This document shows, one piece after another, positions 56,958-64,000 of a stretch of 64,000 bases of DNA. The stretch covers positions 574,851 to 638,850 of the forward strand of contig NZ_MVJM01000001.1 of assembly GCF_002156385.1 (NCBI RefSeq). The letters are read 5' to 3'. Below the pieces are notes generated by a model. It did not search any database and was not told where the DNA came from. It saw nothing but the letters and a program-made list of their open reading frames with translations. The translations under genes and the position numbers were made by a program. Source of the DNA: Halalkalibacter urbisdiaboli (GTDB lineage: Bacteria; Bacillota; Bacilli; Bacillales; Bacillaceae_D). The first letter of the stretch is position 1. Each line of letters starts with the position of its first letter.

Positions 56958-58115
56958 CTAAACAATATGTCCCTCTTCAAGAACCGCAATAAACTGTTCA
57001 AAGACCTCATTCCCCAATAATAAACCTTCATTTGTTAACCTTATCCAACCTTGCTTTTTCTCCAATAGTCCTCGTTCAATAAGCTTATCAATTTGATGCT
57101 GATATAACTCTTCGGGATTGCAATGATAGCTTTTTTTAAACTGTTCAATAGAGATGCCTTTTCTTTTTCTTAACCCCATAAACATTGCTTCCTCAATTCG
57201 TTCAACAACAGTCACATTATGCTCATGAAGATACGGAAGTTCGTATTTTTTTATCGCTTGAATGTATTTGGGGACAGGCCCGTAATTTTGATTTCTAACA
57301 CCTTGTACATACCCATGTGCCCCCGCTCCAAACCCATAATATTCTTCGTTATTCCAATAAACTAGATTATGTTTACTTTCAAAACCCGGTTTAGCAAAAT
57401 TGCTTATTTCATAGTGAGTGAAACCTGCTTTAGCTAATTTTGTCCGGAGAAGGTTATACATCTTCACTTCATCATCTTCTGGAGGGAGCGATAGCTTTCC
57501 TTTACGAAGTTGGTTATAAAATACTGTTTTTTCTTCAACCTTTAAAGAGTATGCTGAAATATGGTCAACATTTAATGCAATTGCTTCTTTTAACGTTTGC
57601 TCAAAATGGTCAGGTTTTTGATGTGGAAGACCAAACATTAAATCGATAGAAATATTTTTGAAACCAACTTTCCTACTTCTTTCAATTGATTCCTCAACAC
57701 TTTTGCGAGAATGTGTACGACCAATTCCTTTGAGGAGGTCTTGTTCGAACGTTTGGACGCCAATACTTAAACGATTCACTCCCGCATTTTTCATTACATT
57801 CAGCTTATCTAACTCACTGCTATCTGGATTTACTTCGACGGTAAACTCTTTTACTTGTTCAAGCGGGAAAATCTGCGCCATTCCCTCAAACAATGTTTGA
57901 AGTTGTTTTGCAGTTAATGCCGTTGGTGTTCCCCCACCTATATAGATCGTTTCTAACCGGTCAGGTAATGTACGTTGAGTCGCTAACTCCATTTCCATCA
58001 GGAGGGATTCTATATAGTCGTCGACAGGCTGATTTTTTAAGAATACTTTATTAAAATCACAATAATGACAAATATGTTCACAAAAAGGAATGTGAATATA
58101 TGCAGCCTTAACCAT
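56958..58115 (-). CDS. hemW: Radical SAM haem chaperone HemW (HemN-like)
   Basis: 385 residues. The SAM cluster motif is HIPFCEHICHYCDF (CxxxCxxC), then YIGGGTPTAL and a C-terminal HemN domain (RLTNEGLLLGNEVFEQF). HemW proteins were long annotated as oxygen-independent coproporphyrinogen III oxidase; they lack the fourth cysteine after CxxxCxxC found in true HemN, and here the residue pattern CDFN fits HemW. It is upstream of hrcA in the same direction and downstream of lepA, as in B. subtilis yqeR. Confidence 0.9.
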   Translation of the reverse strand: MVKAAYIHIPFCEHICHYCDFNKVFLKNQPVDDYIESLLMEMELATQRTLPDRLETIYIGGGTPTALTAKQLQTLFEGMAQIFPLEQVKEFTVEVNPDSSELDKLNVMKNAGVNRLSIGVQTFEQDLLKGIGRTHSRKSVEESIERSRKVGFKNISIDLMFGLPHQKPDHFEQTLKEAIALNVDHISAYSLKVEEKTVFYNQLRKGKLSLPPEDDEVKMYNLLRTKLAKAGFTHYEISNFAKPGFESKHNLVYWNNEEYYGFGAGAHGYVQGVRNQNYGPVPKYIQAIKKYELPYLHEHNVTVVERIEEAMFMGLRKRKGISIEQFKKSYHCNPEELYQHQIDKLIERGLLEKKQGWIRLTNEGLLLGNEVFEQFIAVLEEGHIV

Positions 58116-58160
58116 GAAAAAACACCCCCAAACCTTTTTTATTATTTAAATAGAGCAAAA

Positions 58161-58183
58161 ACCGCAGGAGCTTCCCCTGCGGT
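58161..58183 (-). terminator. lepA terminator
   Basis: ACCGCAGG with CCTGCGGT, a 7-nt loop and a T-tract on the minus strand. It lies 9 nt after the lepA stop. Confidence 0.9.
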
Positions 58184-58191
58184 CTAACAAT

Positions 58192-60012
58192 CTAATCATC
58201 CATTCGAAGAACGGCCATAAAGGCTTCCTGTGGCACTTCAACGTTCCCAACAGCTTTCATCCGTTTCTTCCCTTCTTTTTGCTTCTCAAGAAGTTTACGT
58301 TTACGAGAGATATCTCCACCGTAACATTTAGCTAATACATTTTTCCGGATCGCCTTAATCGTTGAACGAGCAATGATTTTTTGGCCAATACTTGCCTGAA
58401 CTGGAACTTCAAATTGCTGACGCGGAATTAATTCCTTTAGCTTTTCAACAATTTGCTTTCCTCGTTCATATGCAGCATCGCGATGGACAATAACAGAAAG
58501 GGCATCAACTGTTTCTCCGTTTAGAAGGATATCCATTTTTACGAGCTTCGAAGGCTTGTATCCGATGAGTTCATAATCAAACGATGCATATCCCTTTGTA
58601 TTCGATTTTAATTGATCAAAGAAATCATAAACAATTTCTGATAATGGGATTTCATAAACAATTTGCACGCGATTTTCATCTAAATATTGCATATCAATGA
58701 AAATCCCACGTTTCCCTTGACATAGCTCCATAACGGAACCAACGAAATCATTCGGTACCATTATAGTCGCTTTGACATAAGGCTCTTCAATTTGTTCAAT
58801 TTTCTGCGCATCTGGCATATTAGCTGGGTTATCAATTTGGATAAAGTCACCATTGGTCATCGTTACTTTGTAAATAACACTCGGTGCTGTTGTAATTAAT
58901 GTAATCCCAAATTCTCGCTCAATACGTTCTTGGATGATTTCCATGTGCAGCAGACCTAAGAAACCACAGCGGAAACCAAAACCTAATGCTTGAGATGTTT
59001 CAGGCTCATATTGTAGGGACGCATCATTTAATTCGAGTCTTTCAAGTGCTTCACGCAAATCATTATATTCACTCGTATCGACAGGATACAATCCACAATA
59101 CACCATTGGGTTCATACGACGGTAACCAGGTAATGGCTCTTCAGCAGGTTTTACCGCACTTGTGATCGTATCCCCAACTCGTGTATCTGCTACATTTTTA
59201 ATGGCGGCCGTTAAAAAGCCTACATCTCCAACCGTTAGCTCGTCACGCATGGATGTTTTTGGAGTAAATACCCCAACCTCTAATACTTCAAACTCTTTTT
59301 TCGTTGCCATCATCCGAATCTTTTGTCCTGGTCTTACTGTACCTTCAACAATCCGAATGTAGGCAACAACACCACGGTATGGATCATACAAAGAATCGAA
59401 AATTAATGCTTTCAACGGAGCTTCTGGATCACCAGTTGGAGCTGGTACTTTTTCAACTACTTGTTCAAGAATATCCTCAATTCCAATCCCGTTTTTTGCC
59501 GAAGCAAGGACCGCATCTGAAGTATCTAGACCAATTACATCCTCTACTTCCTGTTTTACACGATCTGGTTCCGCACTTGGCAAATCAATTTTATTTATGA
59601 CAGGCAAAATTTCTAAATCATTATCAAGAGCGAGATACACATTTGCAAGTGTTTGTGCCTCAATCCCTTGCGCTGCGTCAACGATTAACAAAGCTCCTTC
59701 ACAAGCTGCTAAACTCCTAGACACTTCATACGTAAAATCGACGTGCCCTGGTGTATCAATCAGATGAAAAATATATTCTTCTCCATCCTTCGCCTTGTAC
59801 GTTAATTGTACGGCATTAAGCTTAATCGTAATCCCGCGTTCACGTTCAAGATCCATTGCATCTAATGTTTGTTCTTTCATTTCACGTGCCGTTAAAGCAC
59901 CCGTCTTCTCTAAGATTCGATCGGCCAAAGTCGATTTCCCATGATCTATATGTGCAATAATCGAGAAATTACGAATTTTCGATTGACGTGCTAAGCGTTG
60001 TTCATTATTCAA
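58192..60012 (-). CDS. lepA: Elongation factor 4 (LepA)
   Basis: 606 residues from the TTG at 60012 (AGGAG, 8-nt spacing); the longer frame has no RBS. G motifs are [18 protein letters not shown] and NKIDLP; the tail has the LepA-specific C-terminal domain ([41 protein letters not shown]). It back-translocates or remodels stalled ribosomes. It is followed by its own terminator and hemW. Confidence 0.97.
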   Translation of the reverse strand: MNNEQRLARQSKIRNFSIIAHIDHGKSTLADRILEKTGALTAREMKEQTLDAMDLERERGITIKLNAVQLTYKAKDGEEYIFHLIDTPGHVDFTYEVSRSLAACEGALLIVDAAQGIEAQTLANVYLALDNDLEILPVINKIDLPSAEPDRVKQEVEDVIGLDTSDAVLASAKNGIGIEDILEQVVEKVPAPTGDPEAPLKALIFDSLYDPYRGVVAYIRIVEGTVRPGQKIRMMATKKEFEVLEVGVFTPKTSMRDELTVGDVGFLTAAIKNVADTRVGDTITSAVKPAEEPLPGYRRMNPMVYCGLYPVDTSEYNDLREALERLELNDASLQYEPETSQALGFGFRCGFLGLLHMEIIQERIEREFGITLITTAPSVIYKVTMTNGDFIQIDNPANMPDAQKIEQIEEPYVKATIMVPNDFVGSVMELCQGKRGIFIDMQYLDENRVQIVYEIPLSEIVYDFFDQLKSNTKGYASFDYELIGYKPSKLVKMDILLNGETVDALSVIVHRDAAYERGKQIVEKLKELIPRQQFEVPVQASIGQKIIARSTIKAIRKNVLAKCYGGDISRKRKLLEKQKEGKKRMKAVGNVEVPQEAFMAVLRMDD

Positions 60013-60248
60013 TGTAATCACTCCTACTATCGTGCAAAATACACTAATTTCAATTATACCAATCGAAGAACACCTATTCAATAATAGATTCTTTCTCATG
60101 CAGCTTGACTAATAAAAAAATATATTTAAACCGATTATTATCGCTTAGTATAGGCAACTAGTCCGTAATATAAGCAAAATAAGTCATATCACTACCTAAT
60201 CGAAAAACAAAAAGAAAAAACCAGTAGAATAGAAACTCTACCAGTTTT

Positions 60249-60602
60249 TCAGTCCTCTTGCTTCCCTTCACCGTTTAAGGTTTGGTGAACAAACGTCATG
60301 ATTTGTGAAAGAAGGGAACGACTTGCTACATTTAAACTTTCAGCTAACTGACCACCAATGTCTGAAAAGAAATTAAACCTTCCAATCTCTTCAACCTTTT
60401 GACGCTTTTGTTTTAATTCCTCCATAGGCTTTGGAGAAGGCTCTGGCCTCTGTTCTGGTTGAACCTTCTCACCATCAGTTTGAACAAAAAGTGGTTCTGG
60501 TTGCGATAGTCCCAATTCTTCACTCATATGCTGCATTCCAACTAATGAACCTAGAAAGAGTAGAAGTACTATACTTATGAATATCGCAACAAACCGTTTC
60601 AT
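60249..60602 (-). CDS. yqxA: YqxA-like membrane protein (DUF3679)
   Basis: 117 residues from the ATG at 60602 (AAAGGGGAG, 6-nt spacing). It has an N-terminal anchor (FVAIFISIVLLLFLGSLVGMQHM), then a Pro/Glu/Gln-rich stretch (EKVQPEQRPEPSPKPMEELKQKRQ) and a conserved amphipathic end (FFSDIGGQLAESLNVASRSLLSQIMTFVHQTLNG). It is between spoIIP and lepA, the place of B. subtilis yqxA, a sporulation-time gene. The function is unknown. It begins one nt after spoIIP ends. Confidence 0.8.
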   Translation of the reverse strand: MKRFVAIFISIVLLLFLGSLVGMQHMSEELGLSQPEPLFVQTDGEKVQPEQRPEPSPKPMEELKQKRQKVEEIGRFNFFSDIGGQLAESLNVASRSLLSQIMTFVHQTLNGEGKQED

Positions 60603-60603
60603 T

Positions 60604-61788
60604 TTAATTCTCCCCTTTTTCTCCATCTACCTTTTGTTCATCCCAATAAAATTCCGAAAACACTTCTGCAATAGCTTCTGCCGAACGATACGTTTCATCA
60701 AGTGAGTTATAGACTCCACCGACTTCAATCAAAATCGACTTTTCAGAAAGATCTTGATTAAAGCGTCCATTTGTTCCTTGGCCTGCTTTAGTAATAACCC
60801 CACGACTCAAGCCGGGATAATGCTTTTCTAATAAATTATGAAGCTCTTCAGCTAAGTGCAAATTATGCTTATAATTACTATGATTTCCACCAATGACGAA
60901 GAATGTTCTTGCGTATTCAACACCATTAATCGTAACTGTTGTACGATCGTAAGGTAGCGTATCACGGTGTAAATCAAAGAAAAACTCTAAATCTTCATCT
61001 TGAGTCATTGCTTCTTTCACATATTCACGTGATGCATCATAGGATTTCCCATAGCCCCAGTCACGTTGATGCAAGTTTGCTTGAATATCACGCTTTTCAA
61101 CTTCAGTACCAATCCCTCTTTTTTCTAATTCCTGGGATAGCTTCTCACCAACTAATGTAATATTGATTTTGTTATGATGCGCCTCATTCGGTTCATCCGT
61201 ATCTAATTCTGGCAAGAATGATTCATAATTATGAGAGTGAATAATGTGAACAACTTTTCTACCATTTGTTGTTTCACCTATTTTTGCGCCTTCCTTTTCT
61301 AATTCCTCTAACTTTTCTAAACTCTCTTTTGTTGCATCACGCTCTGCCATAATCACTTCCATCGGTGGAGCAGATTCTACTGGAAGATTCGTGTAGTCTG
61401 TTCCTTCACCAGCGACAACAATATGCCCATCAAACAACGCAAAACCTGGTAACTCTCTTCCTAATAAACTTCTAGGATCGTCGGGATTTATACTCGTTGT
61501 TAACTGGAAAGCCAGCGAAGATAAGCTTAATGGCTTACTGTCTTCTGGTAATGATTGTTTTAAATACGGGTTTTCCGTTGCCATTAAGTGGACAAAGTGT
61601 TCTCCTTTCAAGTCCGTTGCCCACTCATGAACAGAGGAGGACGCTAAGCCATATCTTGGTTCAATTGATGTCAGCATTCCTGTAAAAATAAATAACGCCA
61701 TAATCCCTAAAATAACAAATACCGCAAGACGTTTAATGCTCGTCCTATTCAAATGGATCGTAAATCCGCGAACTTGATTCCGTCTCAT
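60604..61788 (-). CDS. spoIIP: Stage II sporulation protein P (SpoIIP)
   Basis: 394 residues. It has an N-terminal membrane helix (FVILGIMALFIFTGMLTSI), and a C-terminal amidase/endopeptidase domain with HIIHSHNYESFLPEL, FFDLHRDTLPY and SILIEVGGVYNSLDE, whose His and Glu residues form the zinc site. SpoIIP degrades peptidoglycan with SpoIID and SpoIIM during engulfment. It lies 117 nt after gpr and directly before yqxA. Confidence 0.95.
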   Translation of the reverse strand: MRRNQVRGFTIHLNRTSIKRLAVFVILGIMALFIFTGMLTSIEPRYGLASSSVHEWATDLKGEHFVHLMATENPYLKQSLPEDSKPLSLSSLAFQLTTSINPDDPRSLLGRELPGFALFDGHIVVAGEGTDYTNLPVESAPPMEVIMAERDATKESLEKLEELEKEGAKIGETTNGRKVVHIIHSHNYESFLPELDTDEPNEAHHNKINITLVGEKLSQELEKRGIGTEVEKRDIQANLHQRDWGYGKSYDASREYVKEAMTQDEDLEFFFDLHRDTLPYDRTTVTINGVEYARTFFVIGGNHSNYKHNLHLAEELHNLLEKHYPGLSRGVITKAGQGTNGRFNQDLSEKSILIEVGGVYNSLDETYRSAEAIAEVFSEFYWDEQKVDGEKGEN

Positions 61789-61854
61789 GTTTTCACCTCT
61801 AACTATATGCTTGTCCTTTACCTTATGAGGTCTTGTCCCACGATAGAACCAAAA

Positions 61855-61883
61855 AAACCTCTCACTTTTTTTGTGAGAGGTTT
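61855..61883 (-). terminator. gpr terminator
   Basis: An 11-bp perfect stem AAACCTCTCAC with GTGAGAGGTTT and a T-tract on the minus strand, 22 nt after the gpr stop. Confidence 0.9.
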
Positions 61884-61905
61884 AATAACTATTTCTTTTT
61901 AAAAT

Positions 61906-63024
61906 TTAATGAGTATAAGCCCCAACATTTCCTTGGTCTACTTGCTTATGCAATGCCGCATTTAACCCTTCAGCGATGACATTGGCCATATCATCAATAA
62001 ATACATCAACTTCTTTTGGAGTGACCATAAGATTGTGACCTAACGGGGCCAGAACTTCGCGAATAAGTTGACGTTTTTCATCTTCGGGAAGTGTCCCAAT
62101 CATGCCCATGATCGTTTGTCTTTTTTCTTCTGACGGCAAATCCTCATCTTTAAGTTCTCTTCTTTCTCCGAATGTCATTCCTGCTGGTACTAATGAGCGT
62201 GACGGTTTATGACCTTCCTTCATTTCTCTTCCAAAATGCTTTAATACATAATCAATGGTATCACTTGTAATGGATACTGCATCGACGACCGTTGGAATTC
62301 CTACGGCGATTACTGGAATCCCCAGTGTCTCCTTACTTAATTCTTTTCGCTTATTTCCAACTCCACTGCCTGGATGGATTCCCGTATCCGAAACTTGGAT
62401 CGTTGCATTTACCCTTTCAATTGAACGAGAAGCAAGTGCATCGATGGCAATAACAAAATCAGGTTTTGTTTTTTCAATAATTCCATGAATGACATCACTT
62501 GTTTCAATCCCTGTTAACCCCATCACTCCTGGAGCTAACGCACTTACCGGACGAAATCCTTCTTGAACTTGTTCAGGCGCAAGTTGAAACAGATGTCTTG
62601 TGATGAGTAAATTCTCAACAGCTATCGGTCCAAGCGCATCTGGGGTGACATTCCAGTTTCCTAAACCAACAACTAAACATGTATCTGTTGGTTTAATCCC
62701 AAGTCCAACAATAAATTGGTGAAAAGCATCTGCAAAAACCTGCTCCATTTTTTGTTGAGCTTCTGTATCTTTTTTTCTTATCCCTTGGGACTCAAATGTT
62801 AAATAGGAACCAGCTTTTTTCCCAAGACGCTGAGCCCCTTGCTCTGTAACTTCAACTCGGGTTATTTGTACCCCTTCAATCGTCTCTTCCTGAACGTTGA
62901 CACCACTGACTGAAGAAGGGGTAGCGTTTTTTTTCTTTTCTTCTTCTAGAACCATTTGATGTGCTTCTAACGCGAGATCAGTTCGAATTTGAAAGGCATC
63001 TAAATTCAATTCATCAGTCACCAT
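61906..63024 (-). CDS. gpr: Germination protease GPR
   Basis: 372 residues from the ATG at 63024 (GAGGAG upstream). It starts [21 protein letters not shown], containing the propeptide and the autoprocessing region, followed by [30 protein letters not shown]. The core has [18 protein letters not shown] and [40 protein letters not shown]. It cleaves the small acid-soluble DNA-binding proteins when spores germinate and is made as an inactive zymogen in the forespore. A sigmaF/G-like promoter precedes it. It is divergent from rpsT. Confidence 0.96.
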   Translation of the reverse strand: MVTDELNLDAFQIRTDLALEAHQMVLEEEKKKNATPSSVSGVNVQEETIEGVQITRVEVTEQGAQRLGKKAGSYLTFESQGIRKKDTEAQQKMEQVFADAFHQFIVGLGIKPTDTCLVVGLGNWNVTPDALGPIAVENLLITRHLFQLAPEQVQEGFRPVSALAPGVMGLTGIETSDVIHGIIEKTKPDFVIAIDALASRSIERVNATIQVSDTGIHPGSGVGNKRKELSKETLGIPVIAVGIPTVVDAVSITSDTIDYVLKHFGREMKEGHKPSRSLVPAGMTFGERRELKDEDLPSEEKRQTIMGMIGTLPEDEKRQLIREVLAPLGHNLMVTPKEVDVFIDDMANVIAEGLNAALHKQVDQGNVGAYTH

Positions 63025-63053
63025 AATCACTCTCCTCGTATCATCTTTAAATT

Positions 63054-63083
63054 TAGCGTGTCCCATGCGTTTAGTTTTCATTC
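63054..63083 (-). promoter_or_regulatory. Candidate sigmaG/F promoter of gpr
   Basis: On the minus strand GAATG (complement of 63079-63083), an 18-nt spacer and CACGCTA (complement of 63054-63060). This fits GHATR-N18-CATNHTA with one mismatch. The predicted start leaves the GAGGAG RBS within the transcript. Confidence 0.4.
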
Positions 63084-63236
63084 TTCTATTGCAATTCCTG
63101 GCGCTTTTTGATAGAATGCAGATTGTTGTATTGATGATATAGAGAGTCATCATTGCCCTGAACAAAGAAACGAAACCGTTCATATTTTATAGATGGACTG
63201 GTGAAAGTGGACAAGTGAATTTTAGGAGGTGAAGAT

Positions 63237-63503
63237 ATGCCAAATATTAAATCTGCCATTAAACGTGTAAAGACAAACGACAAGCGTCGTGCACAAAATA
63301 TTTCTGTGAAGTCTGCTTTACGTACTGCAATCAAGACGTTTGAAGCAAAAGTAGAAGCAGGCGATGCTGCAACAGCTCAAACTGCATTTGTTGATGCTAT
63401 TAAGAAACTTGATAAAGCAGCTAGTAAAGGTCTTATTCATAAAAATGCAGCAGCTCGTCAAAAGTCTCGCCTTGCGAAAAAATTAAACGGGTTATCTGCA
63501 TAA
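63237..63503 (+). CDS. rpsT: 30S ribosomal protein S20
   Basis: 88 residues, the typical size. It is rich in Ala and Lys: [87 protein letters not shown]. It binds 16S rRNA early in 30S assembly. The AGGAGGTGA RBS has optimal spacing. It is monocistronic and divergent from gpr. Its terminator is interrupted just after the stem by an insertion sequence. Confidence 0.97.
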   Translation: MPNIKSAIKRVKTNDKRRAQNISVKSALRTAIKTFEAKVEAGDAATAQTAFVDAIKKLDKAASKGLIHKNAAARQKSRLAKKLNGLSA

Positions 63504-64000
63504 TTGCAGAACATAAAAACGACTCCTTCATAGGAGTCGTTCAGACCGTAGACAAAACGCCTTTGAGAAATGACTCTCAAAGGCGTTTTCGCGTATTTCC
63601 GTCTATTGTCTGTTGGTGACGCTGGAGGATGGGTGTTCCTCCAGTGCCAGTTGGCTAATTTTTTTAGGTTCATGGCAGCGAAAACAAGCATCGCCTGCAT
63701 TGAGTTTTTTTCCAACCCTTTTAGGTTGGTCCAACGCATACCATGCTTTTGTTTGAGATCGGCAAAGACACGTTCAATCGTTTCTTTACGCTTGGCGTAA
63801 ATCTCTTTATTTACCTCTGTGTGTCGTAAGTGTTCGGCTTCATCCAAAGCATCCTGCCAAATGTGTCGTAAAACCAACTTCTGCTGGTTTTTACTCTTGG
63901 TACATTGGTGTAAGACCGGACAAGCCTGACAAATGGATGAATCAGATATGTACTCCCGATAGCCTTCTCGGTTCGTAGTCCTATATGGTAGAATCTGATT
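63458..64000 (-). CDS. IS1182-type transposase, C-terminal part (cut by window edge)
   Basis: The frame is open to the window edge, so the N-terminal part lies outside. Visible features are a cysteine cluster ([13 protein letters not shown]) and the end of the DDE domain with the catalytic Glu region [49 protein letters not shown], typical of IS1182-family transposases. The last 27 or so codons run past the probable IS end into the rpsT 3' region, so the natural stop seems to lie outside the element or to have been lost. Confidence 0.8.
   Translation of the reverse strand, partial: NQILPYRTTNREGYREYISDSSICQACPVLHQCTKSKNQQKLVLRHIWQDALDEAEHLRHTEVNKEIYAKRKETIERVFADLKQKHGMRWTNLKGLEKNSMQAMLVFAAMNLKKLANWHWRNTHPPASPTDNRRKYAKTPLRVISQRRFVYGLNDSYEGVVFMFCNYADNPFNFFARRDF
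63519..63540 (+). terminator. rpsT terminator stem without its T-tract
   Basis: ACGACTCCT with AGGAGTCGT and a TCAT loop. The sequence after the stem is TCAGACCG instead of a T-run. The IS end lies exactly here. Confidence 0.7.
63541..64000 (-). mobile_element. IS1182-family insertion sequence, right part
   Basis: It begins directly after the rpsT terminator stem, with CAGACCGTAGACAAAACGCC at the likely end. It contains a 13-bp hairpin (AACGCCTTTGAGA with TCTCAAAGGCGTT) followed by Ts on the minus strand, a likely transposase terminator. The other end is outside the window, so terminal repeats and target duplication cannot be checked. Confidence 0.75.

Noticed and set aside
61801..61829. sigmaE-like promoter (CTCATAA-13-CATATAGTT) upstream of spoIIP
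   Set aside because: The predicted start would fall inside the spoIIP RBS, leaving almost no leader.
63025..63183. N-terminal extension of gpr
   Set aside because: The extra 53 residues resemble no GPR and the ATG at 63024 has a strong RBS.
63458..63540. Last 27 codons of the transposase frame as genuine protein
   Set aside because: They overlap the rpsT 3' end and terminator antisense and lie outside the probable IS end.

Overview
The window is a 64 kb stretch of a low-GC, endospore-forming Bacillaceae chromosome. The evidence for this is gene order and content. Apart from a metal-transport/polyphosphate block between yqfW-like and yqfT, the order closely follows the Bacillus subtilis yqfZ-to-rpsT region as I remember it. 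Sporulation genes (yqfC, yqfD, spoIIP, gpr) sit among housekeeping genes, and the control signals are Gram-positive: a T-box, CIRCE, and sigmaA-, sigmaE-, sigmaH- and sigmaW-like promoters. The recurrent intergenic repeats and the ppx-ppk and DUF502 genes point to a relative of B. subtilis, perhaps an alkaliphilic lineage, rather than B. subtilis itself. I cannot name the species.

Layout. 1-8.5 kb: short NfeD, a DUF1002 protein, an MFS exporter, a LysM-like spore-type gene (yqfZ), ispG, yqfX, yqfW, a DUF1540 protein and a znuC-znuB-zur zinc operon. 8.6-14.2 kb: polyphosphate genes ppx and ppk, then a two-gene manganese-type ABC transporter. 14.3-20.7 kb: an orphan PAS histidine kinase, yqfT, nfo, cshB, yqfQ, a CarD-like gene and ispH, so the last two MEP-pathway enzymes are both in this window. 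20.8-29.4 kb: yqfO, trmK, cccA, an unrecognised membrane protein, the yqxD-dnaG-sigA macromolecular synthesis operon, ppsR and ccpN. 29.5-32.8 kb: glyQS under a glycine T-box. 32.7-45.8 kb: recO, yqzL, era, cdd, a DUF502 protein, dgkA, ybeY, pgpH, phoH, yqfD, yqfC, a flotillin/NfeD membrane-domain operon with a sigmaW-like promoter, yqeY and rpsU. 45.9-48.6 kb: a Na/Pi transporter, an EmrE-type exporter and deoC. 48.7-57 kb: the heptacistronic heat-shock operon hrcA-grpE-dnaK-dnaJ-prmA-rsmE-mtaB behind a perfect CIRCE. 57-63.5 kb: hemW, lepA, yqxA, spoIIP, gpr and rpsT. 63.54 kb to the edge: the 3' part of an IS1182-type insertion sequence abutting the rpsT terminator.

The core is conserved housekeeping DNA, so the less explained signals are intergenic. 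Four related modular repeats (near 12.4, 20.8, 27.8 and 41.9 kb) each carry a strong hairpin and lie next to gene ends. A 20-bp perfect dyad covers the predicted start point of the manganese transporter operon. A long hairpin lies in the ispH leader. Pho-box-like repeats precede ppk, and a Zur-box-like site precedes znuC. An IS has landed where the rpsT terminator would have its T-tract. I found no CRISPR array, tRNA, rRNA or prophage. Alternative start codons were chosen by Shine-Dalgarno spacing; several genes appear to use TTG or GTG because the nearest upstream GTG lies inside the ribosome binding site.
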